A stretch of 64,000 nucleotides of DNA from Pontederia crassipes. Lineage: Eukaryota; Streptophyta; Magnoliopsida; Commelinales; Pontederiaceae. The position numbers and the translations under genes are program-made. Of this stretch, positions 39,801 through 54,800 are shown in pieces; position 1 is the stretch's first letter; each line of letters starts with the position of its first letter. Location: positions 6,091,501 to 6,155,500 of the forward strand of contig CM060196.1 in assembly GCA_030549335.1 (NCBI GenBank), given 5' to 3'. Below the pieces are notes generated by a model. The model was not told the origin of the DNA and did not search any database. It was given only the letters and a program-made list of their open reading frames with translations.

Positions 39801-42800
39801 AATGCAACCTTGTAACAACTCATCGAACATGATAGCAGTAGATGACAATTACTTCTCAACTCATCAACCCATTATCAAACCCATTGTCCTCCGATTGACT
39901 GCAAGTGTTGGGTCAATTTCTCGATTCTCACTGGTGCCATTGTCCCTAAACATTGGGTTTTGCCTTATAGGATTAATAGGCATTCCATTACCTCCTAATT
40001 GAGCATAGGTGCCTAAAATTCTCCCTACATCAACCTTTTGGTCTCAAGGTACTCTACAAGGACCTCTCGAACTTTCGAAGCATAAGATGGCTCTGCTCTC
40101 GAGGTGCATCCCCATCTTTAGAAAACTCATTGCAAAGAAAATGAACATAAAACTCCATGGCTTAGGCTCAAGTCAATTTAATACGATAAAAACTCAAAAG
40201 ATACTATGCAATATTTATGGAGTTTCATCAAAACATAAACTAGTAGCACATTGTCATTGATGCATCAAGTTAAAAAGTTAAAATTGAATACTCATCGTCC
40301 TAAGTTGGGACTAACCGTCGAGTAAGGATCCAGACGCTAAAAAGTAAAAATAATGAAACACATTATTAGTTTTATCAACACAAATAGTACAAAACATAAA
40401 GGAGGATAGGCCAGGGAATCCTATATTAGCAAAACGGACTTTCAGTAGCCCTCCTAATTGAAGCTTGTCCTATTCCTTCTTGTGCCAGTTTGATTGGATA
40501 ATAAAGTGATGAATAAGGGGGCGTTTGGTTTCGAAATAAGTAACAGAATATCACGTTATTATCGAAATATAATCAAACATCACGTAGAATAAATATAAAA
40601 TGGTCAAATCTCAATTTTACAAAAACTATCTTAAAAAGCGTGAAACTGCTACTTTTATTCTATAAAAAAGAATATGTGTATTCTTTCAAAACGAAAGAAC
40701 GGAAATATTCTTTTCTTTTAACATTTTTTCAATCGTACTTTATTTTTTATTATTTGTTCATATATTATTATAATATTATTTTGTACTATTATAATAATAA
40801 TAAATATCAACTATTCATAATAAAATATTTTTAATATAAAATAAAATATTTTTAAATTATATTCTCTTTGAACCAAACACGAACTAGAATAAGGATATAT
40901 TTGCTTTTTGAAGAATATGATATTCTATCATTTTATTCCATTAAAATTTATCCTTCAACCAAACGACCCCTTAATGTCGTAAATAGGTAACAGAATATGG
41001 CTAAGTCGGTCAACGCTCGATTTTAATGAAATAATATAAGAAATCGTGTGTCACACCAAACTCCGTGACTAAGTTCTAATTCCAATCATCACATTCTTAG
41101 CTATGTTTAGCAATTTCAAAAAATAAAATCGATAAAACCTCCTCCCTTACTTATCTTATGTTATTTGTCAATACATATAAAAGACACATATATAATCATC
41201 AAAGTTTAATAAAAAGATATAAGATAGGACATTCACATATTGTCATTATATTTTTTTTTCACAAACCATCTCACATATAACCCCACAAGATCGAGTCTTA
41301 TACAACTTTACAAAAAATTTCTCACAAACTTAATTACAACATATCTAAGACTATCTATTACACATGCATGCTTCCAAAAACAAAAGTGAAGGGGGATTAA
41401 AGTGCTCCAGCGGCTCGACCTCCTCTATATGCAGCAAAAATAAACTCCGAGTCGACTCAACTCGAGAACTTACAAGTATTTAAAAAACATTTAAAATGGA
41501 TTTTATAAGTAACAATCATTTGCTCAGTGAGTGAAATAAAAGTACAACATAGGGGAACAATACGAGTGCATATATCATTTAAATAACCACATTTCTTTCA
41601 TATGAGAAAATATTTAAAGCATAGCACATATAACATAACTTGTCAAATTATGTGAACTTTCATATAAGTAAAAGTAACTCAAAATATCATCATTTTCATA
41701 ATTAAACTCCACACATGTGTCATTGCACATACTCATCATGTGTCAATATGTATCTCTCTATGATCATGTGTCATATAGTTAATCAGAGCTTCATAATTAA
41801 GAGTCACGGATATGCAGAGCAAATCATGGGTCAATACTTATCCCTATATGATTGTGTGTCATACAGTTAAGAAGAGCTTCATAATCAGGAGTCTCAAATA
41901 CGCAGAACAAATCATGGGTCAATACGTATCACAATCATGATTGTATGCCACCCAATCATGATTCTCAGATACGCAGAGCGATCATGGGTCAATACGTATC
42001 ACAATCATGATTGTGTGTCACTCAATCATGATTCTCAGATACGCAGAGTGAATACGTGCACGCAGAGCAGCCCCCAAGGGGCAAAGACACCCGATATACG
42101 CCTCAAAGGCTTCATGTATATCGAATGCGGTTTCAAAGACCTTTTTCAAATAGCATGACTAATGAACACATGGAGTTTAATAATATCAAAATACACATGT
42201 CATAATTTCATATCATTATCAAATAAAAATTATTTTCACCTCACAAGCATTGTTCCCTGAAAACATCATATGAAATTCTTGAAACATACCATAAATATAT
42301 TTCATATCTCAAGATATATTTCAATAATAACAATAATAAGCTTTGATTGATGTAATTCCATAAATAAAAGAACTAACATATAACATTTTGTTATGTTGTA
42401 AATTTACACACTCACCTTGTACTTTATCACTTCAAAGAGGTTTATTAGCTTTCCTCGTTTCACTTGCAACTTGATGTTTTCCTATAAACAATAATGTCTT
42501 TTTACTTTTCAATCACTAATAAGGAAATATGCAATTCATGCTCATGTATAAATGATTATGCACCTAAAATGCATATAACCTCCTCTAATACTAATTTCTA
42601 GCCTCAGACATTTATATTCATAAGCTATTCCACACTTAAAACTTTTTAATTCTCCAAAGCTTAACTAGGTGCTATTTCAGGATTTCAGACTAAGTGTCTG
42701 TCAATCAATAATTCATAACTTTTTAACCACATGAGCAAATCTTATGATTCTGGATTAATTAGAAACTAGACATACTAAGGTTTTCAACCCCCAAATATCA

Positions 42801-45800
42801 TTTCAAATTCTAAGTGAGTAAGTTAGGACATATGACCTAGGGTTTGTATCCTGATAGACTGTGTGTTACTGGAATATTGATTTATATGTTTCTTCATACT
42901 TATCCATTTAACTATGGCATAATTTTTCTGAAAACTAGACTTCATTAGTATTTTGTCAAAAAAAATAGAGAATTTAACTCGCTATATAGACTTATAACAA
43001 AAATAGTTAATTCGAGTCGCAATCTGTCAATGTCCTGGAATCTGACAAAAGCATTACTATGAAATGAAAAATTCATTTCTCTCAAAATACAAGTTCAAAT
43101 AGGATGATTCCACATCTCACCGAACACTTAGAATGTTTATTTAAGCATATCCAAATTTCAAACCCTAATTTACTCTATTATAACCCTGTCCTAATTTACA
43201 AATGAAACTTGTATCAGACTCGGGACATGATGAGTGATTTGCGAAGGTAAGTTCATAACTTCCTCTATAAAACTCCTTTTTAGGTGATTCTAGAGGCCAT
43301 GGAATGCTAACTTCGGATGGATGAATCATACAAAATTTCATAATTTATGGTTCGCTTATCACTAAGTAATGATTCTCTCAATCAGAAGAAAAATTTTCGG
43401 ATCAAAATTCACTTGGAACAGCCGACGTTCCCAATTTTCCCCAGGTCGGTTCGCTCCCCTCTGGTAATTTTTCTACTCTGAAAATATAATGTTAAGTGGC
43501 TTATATACTTTTTCATAATTTTCTGAGGTCTTATGGGGGTTTGGAAAAATATCCCCTTGAGCAGCTCTCACATGTGTGCTTCAGCTGCTTGGAACTTAAG
43601 TGACGACCAATCGTATTTTTTTGTGATAACTAAGTGTTTTAACCCTAATTAAGCTTACTTAATCATATTTAAACATATATATTATAATATTTAGAAATTT
43701 TATGATTTATTCCTAATAATCCTATATAATTACTTTCTAAAATTTATCGATAATTAAGTAATCATTATGCACTAATCGAAATATTAATTATTATATACAA
43801 ATATCACTAAATGAACATCCAAACTAACTTAGTATGTTACTTAAATATATGATTATGCACAAATAATGTTTCTAGGGCACAGTGACATCGTGATATCATC
43901 ATTTTATTTCACGATACATCAATTTTCTTATTCCATCAGAGTGAAGGAATGATTGTTTACTCATGAGTTTCATCTCTTTACCATTTCTTTTATTTTTTAT
44001 AATTTAACCATATATTATTATTTTTATGATAATAATTATTAAATGTCAAGTATTTATAATAAAATATTTTTATTATAAAATAAAAAAATATTTAAAATTT
44101 ATTCCTGCCAAACTAAACAAAGAGCAGAATAAAAATATGAGAAAATACTATATTCTCTTGAATAAAATTTTTTATTCTTAAAAAATATTCCTCAATCCCC
44201 TCTCATCTCAGGTTTCAATTCTTTTTATCCTTCCATTTTTCTTGTGACCCATATCCTTTCATGCATGACTGTTATGGTTAGAGAATAATTTTCAAGGAAT
44301 ACCAAATTTTATTTTAGAGAATATAATATTCTCACTTTATTCTTATTCTACTTTTTGTTTGGTTGAAAAAAATAAATTTTACATTTTATAATAAAAATAT
44401 TTTATTATAAATAGTTGACATTTACTATGATTATCATTATAAAATTTATACTAAAATAATATAAAGTTAACTAATGAAAATTAAAAAATGATGATAAAAA
44501 TGACAAAACAATATAATATCTTTATTCTGCTATTTTAGTAAAAAATATGGTGTTGAATGGATTAAAAAATGTGCTTTCACATTTTTCAAGATGATACTGA
44601 GAAAAATGAAATTTGACTAAGTTATTCTTATTCTGTTTGTATTTGATTGTATTATGAAAATTACTGAGATATTCCAACTTATATTTAACAACCAAATAAC
44701 TAGTGATTTAGGATGATATTCAATGTCCAATGTAAATGGAAAAATTATATATATGATTTAAACATATAGTAATGGAGCAAAAAATATCTTTAATAGTGTG
44801 TTTATTAATTTTCAGATATACTTATATGCTAAAAACTATAAAAAAAATTTAAAAATGCTTTCTCATCATAGTTTTTTCACATAGATCAATAATGTAAATT
44901 CAATTACAAGAAACTCTAAATACAGTCCAATAAAAATGTGGATATTGCCTTCTAAAAGCAGTTTATAATTCTAAAATGGCCCCTATATTAAACAAACACT
45001 TAAGCAAATGGGTGACGAAGTCGTGGTCCCTTATGGGGTCTCGTTGCTAGCAGGGGTTTAATAGCTTGTTTGTTTGGAAGATTTTGAGGGAATGAGGTGA
45101 TATATGAAAGTATAAGTTTTGTTTGGAAAATAATTTTATATTAGTTAGGAAAGATATGATGGAGTAGTTTAGTCTCTTAACATTATATTTTTTTATTCTA
45201 TTAAATTGGTGGAATAAGAAAGAATTAACTTCATAAACTAGATGAATGAATGAAAAATTTATGTAAACAAATTAATATAAAAAAATGGAAAAAATATGTC
45301 AAATAAATAATAAAATAGAAAAACAAATTAAATAATGAATTAATATATGTTAATAATTAACTATTATAAATATTGTAAATATATAATGAAAGGTAAAAAT
45401 AATTTTTTATACAAATACATTTTCATTACTCCACCTCACATCTTATATAATTTATTATTCAAACAATGACTTTTTAATAACACACCACGTTTTACCATCT
45501 CATCACTCACCACATCGTTCCAAAATTTTTAATAGTTTCCAAATTGACTTGAAAATGAAGTTTCCAAAATCTAAACGATTTTAGCTTTTTTTATTTCTTA
45601 TTTATGTTAAAATTCTTTATATAAATTTTATGATCATATCTTTATAATCATCAATATTGTATAATAAAAAAGAGTCACCGTCCTTTGGAAACATAGTCCA
45701 GAGTTTGGAGTGAACTTTCCAAATTTTATGTGGTATTGTTTGTGCAATTTCTCTTTGTCGTAACAAAATATATTTGAGAATTCCACGGTAATTTTGCTCT

Positions 45801-48800
45801 CATATTTTTCTTTTCTAGCTTCATCCTACCATTTTTCAAGAAAAGGAGGGGATAAAAAGAAGCAACCATGATAACTTGGGCTTTGGGACAGGGAGGCGGC
45901 TAAATAATTTGTCGCTCTTTCAAATCGCAACCCATTTTGTTGGGGGACACGTATCAGTATCACACATAGCTGAACAGATACAATAAAAACATGCGTGAAA
46001 TGATAGCACATTCTGAATCATCAAGCTCTGAGACCATAATATTAATGGCATCAACTATTTAAGCGAAGCACTTCATCATCCAAACTTTGGTTACTGCGAG
46101 CGTAATTTGCCGTCACAGCATGAATCAACACTATTTTCTCTTTTTCTTAACGTAAATTAGATGAAAGCTTTTGTCAAAGAGTAGATGATACTTGGAAGAA
46201 GCAAAAACTCTTAAGAAAAAAAATGACATTTAAACATAAAATTGACATGATGAACAAGGCCCACTTTCTCTTGGTATGGACATCCTTTTGGACCTGCAAT
46301 CAAATTGGAGTTCACAATTTCCATTTTTCCTTCTGAGACTGGGGAAGGCAACAACTCGGAATGGCCTCCTCAGGCCGCCGTCGTACTCACCGGAGGGACG
46401 TGTGTAGATTCCCTTTGAAATCATTTTAGACTCAAATACCCTCCTCATTATTGGCAAAGACTTAAAGATCACCCCCGCTGCTGCGAGAATCCTGTAAGGG
46501 TAGATAAGTCATCCCACACCGCTTTATATCTCCTCCCAGCTTTCTCTCATATATGTCGATGAGCGCTTGGGCTAAAATGCCACAGCTGTGGGTCATAACT
46601 CGTAAATCGTCATCCAAGGCGTCACACCACTGCCTTTGGTATAGCTGTAAATATATCGACGTCTTGTGTCCTTTTTTTTTCATAAAGTTTCTCTTGTGCT
46701 ACTCCGCGGTACGTTAAACAAAGTTTAGTTCATCGATCAGTATCACCTCCGTTAACACTTGCAGTCTTTGTACATACCACGGAGCATCAGCCATGGCGGA
46801 CGCATCCTCCTCTCCTCCGACTATAGAAACCTCAGCCATCAATCCGGTTTCGGAAGCCCCGGTGGATGGCAGCGCCCTTGTGGGCCTCTCCCTGGCCCGA
46901 GCCGGCGTGGACCACATGTTCGGCGTGGTGGGCATCCCCGTCACCTCTGTCGCCAACCGCGCCGTGGCCGCTGGCGTCCGGTTCATCGCTTTCCACAACG
47001 AGCAGTCGGCCGGGTACGCCGCCTCTGCCTACGGGTACCTCACTGGCCGGCCCGGCGTCCTCCTCACGGTCTCAGGCCCCGGCTGCGTCCACGGGCTCGC
47101 GGGGCTGTCCAACGCCTTCGCGAACGCCTGGCCTTCAGTCATGATATCCGGGTCCTGCGACCAGGCCGACGTTGGGAAGGGGGACTTCCAGGAACTCGAC
47201 CAGGTGGCTGCTGTGAAGCCCTTCGTTAAGTTCTCCGCCAAGGCCACACATATCAACCAGATCCCACGTTTGGTGTACGAGGTCATGCGCCAAGCCGTCG
47301 TCGGCCGACCTGGAGGGTGCTATTTGGACCTCCCTTCCGACGTTCTCCACCAGACGATACCGGAATCGGAGGCCAACCGTCTCTTGGTGGAGTCCCAGAA
47401 CCCTAAAATTGAACAAATTTGGGACGAAAAAGCCTTGGATATTGAAAAAGCGGTCTCTTTGCTGAGGACCGCTGAGAGGCCGTTGGTAGTGTTTGGGAAA
47501 GGAGCCGCCTTCTCCCGGGCGGAGGAGCCGCTGCAGAGGCTGATCGAAACGACTGGGATTCCGTTCCTTCCAACGCCGATGGGGAAAGGTCTGGTTTCCG
47601 ATACTCATGAGCTCGCGGCCACCGCCGCACGATCACTTGCCATCGGCCGGTGCGACGTAGCCCTTGTCGTCGGCGCGCGGCTCAACTGGTTGCTTCACTT
47701 CGGCGAGCCGCCTAAGTGGTCGAAAGATGTGAAATTTATTCTAATAGATGTTTCAAAGGAGGAGATTGAGCTCAGAAAACCTTATCTTGGTCTCGTCGGA
47801 GACGCTAAGAGGGTTTTGGAACTGATCAATAGAGAGATCAAGGACATGCCTTTCACTTTAGGACGATCACATCCCTGGGTGGAGGCCATTTCGAAGAAGG
47901 CCAAGGACAATGTGGCGAAGATGGAGGCGCAACTGATAAAGGACGTGGTTCCCTTCAATTTCCTTACTCCAATGAGAATTATAAGGGATGCCATCCTTGC
48001 TCAAGGGAAACCAGCCCCCATATTAGTTTCAGAGGGTGCAAACACGATGGATGTTGGGAGAGCAGTGTTGGTTCAGAATGAGCCTCGTACAAGGCTGGAT
48101 GCAGGGACATGGGGAACTATGGGAGTAGGACTGGGTTATTGCATAGCTGCTGCAGTGGCATCACCTGGGAGGTTGGTGGTTGCCGTGGAAGGAGACTCCG
48201 GATTCGGATTCAGTGCAATGGAAGTTGAGGCATGATTCTTATCTCTGGTGCCTTTAAATCCTTTCTTTTTCCAATTCTGCTATGTTAGATTACATCATTA
48301 TTCTTGTGCACATATAGGACAAGTGCTTAGGCCTTTGGTCTAGTTTTTTTTTTTAGTTCATGGTAGTCTTTGTTGTTACCACATAACTATTTGCACTTAC
48401 CATAATACCACCTTAAACTGCACAATATCTTGATTGTCTATGGTTTAGCACCACAAGATTCTTCGTCCCTTCATCATCATTAAGACATTACATATTGTTT
48501 CAACTATATAAATTCTTCTTTGGCATTCCAGTTTGTTGTGCTTAATAAATTTAGGCAATATTTATTTGATTGTTGATGTTCCATTTGTCTGTATGTGCTA
48601 GCTATAATATCAAAATTTATGTTTCTTCACTGTCATCTAAAATTGTATGTGCTAGCTGTAATAACAATTTTTATGATGACAAGTTTGGTCTATCCTCTTC
48701 AGAAACTTTTTGGTGGTAACGTGATGTCTATGATTTTTTCAGACTGTTGTGAGATATCAGTTGCCAATTGTTGTGATTATCTTCAACAATGGTGGTGTAT

Positions 48801-51800
48801 ATGGTGGTGATAGAAGAAACCCTGAAGAAGTCACAGGACCTTTCAAGGATGACCCTGCTCCTACTTCATTTGTTCCCTCTGCAGCATACCATACTATGAT
48901 TGAAGCTTTTGGGGGCAAAGGTTACCTTGTACAGACTCCAGAAGATCTCAAATCTGCACTTTCTGAATCTTTCTCTGCACGGAAACCTGCTGTAGTAAAT
49001 GTGATCATAGATCCTTATGCCGGTGCTGAAAGTGGGAGAATGCAGCATAAAAACTAAGGTAGTGTCTAGCATCTTCACTTTGGTAGGAAGTCTTTTATTA
49101 AGCATATGTTGGCCCTAGTGGTAAATACTTTCAAATGAACCTTGTCACAATCAACACCATAATTGTGTTATTATATTGTGTGTACAAGTGCACGTCAACA
49201 CAATGTTTTCAAATTCAGCTGTTCAAAATAAAGTTGTTATCTGTCACTTGCAATGAATTGTAATACCCAGGAACACTTTTTGCAATTATCTGTTCTTTGA
49301 CCATTTAATTAAAGCACAATGTCCATGTTATCTGTGTATCAGGAAATCTCTTATAGCCTTGTTGTTCTGGCCTATCGTATTGTCTGTCAAGTCAGAATAA
49401 TAAGTCACTTTGCAAAGAAAGTACAATGATAAGTTTACATGTATATTTTCAGTGGTAGTTGCCTACTAGTAGAGTTGTCATATGAAGAACATAAGAGATG
49501 TCGTGGACAGATTTGTTAGTTGCCAAACAAATTCCAAGTTATAAGTTATAACTCATAGAGCACACCAAAGGTGAAATCTGACTTTTCGTTTTATTGGTGT
49601 TGCGCCCAGTTTCAGACTAGTTAAGCAAACATCTTCCATGCATAATAAACATGTTGTATTACAAATGACAATTACTCATGTTTCTTAAAGACGGCAAAAT
49701 AAGAGAACAAAAATGTTTTGAATATTCTTTTCTTTGTTATGGAAGTCTTAATTATGAAGTTGGTTGGTAGGGACAATCGTTTTGACTTGATATTCGAATT
49801 CTCGATCTGTATAAAAGGAATCAAGGTCTCAATTATTCTGCCAAGAAGTTGGTATGGAGAATCTGGATTTCTGCCGTGGCAACTTGTCTGGTTAACTAAT
49901 AGGCGATTTATCATGTTCCCAGGTCTGCAGGAATCGTAGAGCTAACTCTTTCCTTTGCCTTTCTTGCCTGTAAAAAAACATTAATAGTCACACTGAACAT
50001 ATACTTTATGGACGGACTAAGAATTAGAATTTTCATCAGTAATCTCTTTTCCAGTCTCATTCAGAAATCTGTATATATTTATTTTGGTATCTTTAGAAAA
50101 TATTGACATATCATATATAATCAATGTAAAGCATGGTTATCGTTAAGGTCTAATGGCGAGCTTTACCTTGTTTTTGGATAAAGATAAAGAGAGAGAAGGA
50201 AAATCTCAATTTGGGAATGGAGGGAAAAAAAATGTAAGTTCCCTTTCATTTTCCTCCATTAAAATTTTATTCAAATAAGAGAAATTTTTTTTTACCTTCT
50301 CTTCTCCCTCTTTACTTTCCTTTCACTTCAATTCAAAGACGAAGTTGGAAACAGATCAACTTGCACATTTTTATAAGCAATTTTCCAGCTAAAACAGATA
50401 GTATTTGTTGAGCTTGGACTTTTTTTCACTTGCATATTTTTTCCTTGCAATAGAAGAAGAATAACAGTATTGTGCAGGGGCGTACTGATCTGACTTGTGG
50501 ATAAAAAAATATGTCAAATTTGATTCACATATATTGACCATTTTATAATCGAAAAAAAAGAGAGCTCTGCATTATATGAAATTGTCAGTTAAACAGGCTG
50601 AGACACTGTTATACCTAGTATAAATAGTTTCGGTCAATAAGCGAGTTGAAATTAAGGGTTATTTCCTCTAACCACTCATAAACTATCGCGATTTTTTTTA
50701 TATTTAACTTCAAACTATGAACTTCATTTTTTGGTCCCTAAACTTTTACGATTTTTTCAATGTGATCCTTTCGTCCAATTTCGTCGACTTCTTCGTTATT
50801 TTTTATTTTTCACATTTGTGAAAAGTTCTTTATATCCCTAGTTTGAGTGTTAGTTCATTTTTTTTTAAAAATAATATATAATAATAAATATAAAAATAAT
50901 CAAAAAATGAAAAAAATGAGCATGTGACACCGGAGGAGGGTTGTCCCTTGCCCCTGCGCCGCGCAGGGAAGGAAAGGGAGAGGGCGACCCCCAGCCCCCT
51001 GCCCTAGTGCCGCGCGGTGAAGGGGGGGTGTCATCGCCCCGCTCCCTGCGGCGAGGTCGCAGGGAGGGGGCAATCCCTCCGGTGACACATGGTCATTTTT
51101 TAAATTATTTTTATATCTATTATTATATATTATTTTATGTAAAATCGAACTAACACTCAAATTAGGAGTATAATAGACTTTTCACAAATGTGAAAAATAA
51201 GGAGAAGTCGACGGAAGGATCAAATTAAAAAAAATCGTGAAAATTTAGGGATCCAAAAAACGATGTTCATGATTTGGAGTTAAATGTGAAAAATTATGAT
51301 AATTTAGGAGTGATTAGAAGAACTAACCCTTTCATTAATGGAATATTATTAGTGAACTATAAATTACCACTCCAACTAATGCATTTAGTTGGCAAAACCA
51401 TACAGTTGCAGAAACTAGTTGGAAAATATGTACTTTGGCAAGGAGCTTACTTCCTTTTCCCAGTCGGTGCGTAATGTAATGGTCGAGAGCAGTGCTAATT
51501 GTACACTGACACCACATACAATTCCCATCCAAAGCCCCTGTTTACGCAACAGACATTTCAGAGAAAGAAATGTTCGATCATCGTCAACTAGCACAAACTA
51601 AAAAATGGAACATAAGGCACAAAACAGAATGATCACCTTTCCCCCTATGTGGAGGACAAAAGCTAAGAACACGGCTGAAGGAACGCCAACCATGTAGTAA
51701 GCTCCAAGGTTAACACAGGCCCCAATCTTTTGCCAGCCACATCCTCTTGCAGCCCCTACTCATTTTACAGTTCGAATATCATGATCAAACGCCCATGCAC

Positions 51801-54800
51801 ATATGCCACCAAATACCATACCATCATTCTATGTAATAAAGTCTTTTTGAAGGATAATAGAAACTTCGGTCTATGAAAAGTCAGAAGAAATAATAGGAGG
51901 ATGAACCGATTATTTCCTACCCGAGAACGCACATTGTATTGCATCTATCATACATGAGGTTGCAAGGATGGGCATGATAACTGCCAGATATTTCACTACT
52001 TCTTCCTCGTTACTATATGCATATCCCCAAATGTGGCGCACCAAAATCATGGTTAAGGCTACCAATAGACCTTCTGTGATGGCCATGAACACCACCACTT
52101 TTACGGCCATGAGAGCAGCACGCGGCCGGCCGGCGCCAAGTTCATTTGAAACACGGGTACTGGAAGGAGAACACATCAGGAACTGAGTGTCAAAGTTCCA
52201 AGGGAAGATGGTTGACAAAAAAGTGTGACTTTATTGACTAACCTTACTGCAGCACCAAGGCCAGAGGAGAGCATAAAAAAAATTGTAGACGTGTTGAGGC
52301 TGAAACAAATCATATTTTATTAAATTTAGCCAAAATGTCAAATACTGTACATAAGGAGAAGGCAAGATCAAGTAAAACGAGGCACACAAGATGCTGATTT
52401 CGGTACTCCTGAATATTTTTGCTTCATGTTGATACTAAAAAGGGTTTCGTGGCAAGAAGCTGAAAGAGAACCAAACAAATAAGTGAATGTATTACCATAT
52501 TGATAACACTGAAGTCTCCAACGTCGGGTTCGGAAGGAGGCCGGAGAGAAGCACCATCATCTCAAATGTCCAGCTTTCTAAGCTGCAGGGAACAAAAAAA
52601 ACAGCCAGAATACATATGAAAGAAGTGTGCTGACTGATGAGATTTCAACTACACTGGGAGATGCTGCTTACCAAATCATAATAGCAGATGGAATGGCCAG
52701 TTTAACAAAGTTCAGGGTATCTTGTAAAGCCTCTCGTGAGAAACCAACCCAAGTCTTTTTGCAGGCAGGGGACAGCCTGATAAAGAGTGCCAACAGCAGC
52801 ACATTTGACCAGTAAGAAATACCATTGGCCAAAGCAGCACCTTTGTTGCCGAGGCCAAATTTGTACACTAAAATCCAGCACACGAGGACGTGAAACAGAG
52901 CCGAGATGCCAGATGTCATCATGATAGGGAAGACAACGTTCTGTGTCTGCAGGAACCTGATATGACACTGGAGGAGACCGTGGGCAAATATGCTTGGAAT
53001 CATCCATCGAGCATATAACCCAGCTTCATTGGCTATTTCAGGGTCTTGTCTACAGAACATGAGAATCTTGCCTGTGTGGAACCAGATTACAGCAACTGGA
53101 ACACTAACGAGGGTCAGGACAAGCATGGCCCTTTGCATATGAACGCCCAATATGTGATAGTTCCTGGCTCCAAAAGCTTGCCCGCTCAAGGTATCTAACG
53201 CACTTGCCATTCCCGTCTTATCAAGTAAAGAAATTTCATGTCAAAACCCTCTAAAATTATGTTTCCTCAAATAATATACAATGCACAGACATCGTTCACG
53301 TTTTATAGGAAGTGAATGACAAAGATAATTTATATGCTTAGAATCAAATTCCAAACATCTTAACAGATAGTTCAAATTGCATTAGGCTATGCGATAACGA
53401 GAGGAATGCTGCTGTTTCTGAAGAAGCATGAACTATTGCGGAGATGAAGTACTTTTTTATGTAACATTAGAAAAACACAAACATGAGATCATAGAAAATA
53501 TGACAATATCAAACAAGAACTGAAGAGTTGCTTCATGAATCGGTGACATTCATTTTTTGGCTTGTTAGTTGTGATACTATAACTGCACAGCATAAAACTA
53601 CGGCATTTGAGATTAGAGTCTTTAATCATCTTCAACACCATGGTTGCCAGAAATGATTGTAAGGTTATGTATGCCCAGGAGAATAGGAAGGGGAACTGAC
53701 CAAAAGGCTGAAACCAGTGACCCCGGCAAAGGACGTGGCCATGGAAGCACCAGCCAGCGGGAGCTCCCCGAGATGGCCGACGAACATAACTGATATGATC
53801 TGAATTGCATACCCCAGCAGGTTCCCCCCGATAAGAGGCCCTGCCAGCCATAGCTGCTTTTTCAACTCGCTCAAGAACTCACCTTCGGACTCGGAGAGAA
53901 CTCCGAGTCCGAGTTCACTGGTGCCCGGTATAAGAGGAGACTCTAGATTTGGTCTTTCCATTTGTGTGTGTACTCATTGCAGAATCTGCTATGTTAAATA
54001 GGCATATGACATGATCGATTGGAGCTGTTTGAATTATCTACTCAGTCCTTCATTAATGAAGCACGAAGCTTTGTACGTTCAAAACTCTAGATATAAAGTT
54101 TGTTATAACATGTAGTATGCCAATTATTTTATTTTTTAATCCACAAATTGTAGACAACGGCGACATTTAGAATCTTAAATCTTAGTAAATAGAAGATGAA
54201 AGAATCTTTTTTTTCAATTATCATCAGAGCATACAAAGTGATCGGATAAAGATTCAATCTATTATCACTCAATTAATTTGTATCGATGAGAATGAGATTA
54301 TGAAACAATTAAACTGGAAAACGAGATTGTTAAGTTCTTTGGAGTTTGGAGAGTTTTAGCCTCCTTGTCCCCAAGTTTCCTATTTCTTAATTGACAATTC
54401 AGCCTACAAGTCTTGTATTAAAAACTGAGCTGTAATTTCAAACTATAAGGACTGTGAATGCTTCTACTTTTTTAGTTGCTAAATTGGACACTCGGTGCAT
54501 CCATTTAAGAAAAGATAAAATGGACGTGTGGATCCTGTGAAACATGTAAGCGTTGTTCTAGATATCGCGAGCTTAGGAGGCGAGACATGAAGCAAGATTC
54601 TAAGATTTGTGTTTTTTTTTAATATATTTTCCAACTTTTATAGATTTATCTTATCCTCGTCCAATATTTCGATTGGTACCGACAAAACACACATGTACTC
54701 GAGTACTCGACAAAATCACATGTTCCCATAATTTTCTTGTGCGATTCTTTAGCAAATTTATTAAGAGTCAACTAACATCGTACGAGCAATAAAATTTTTT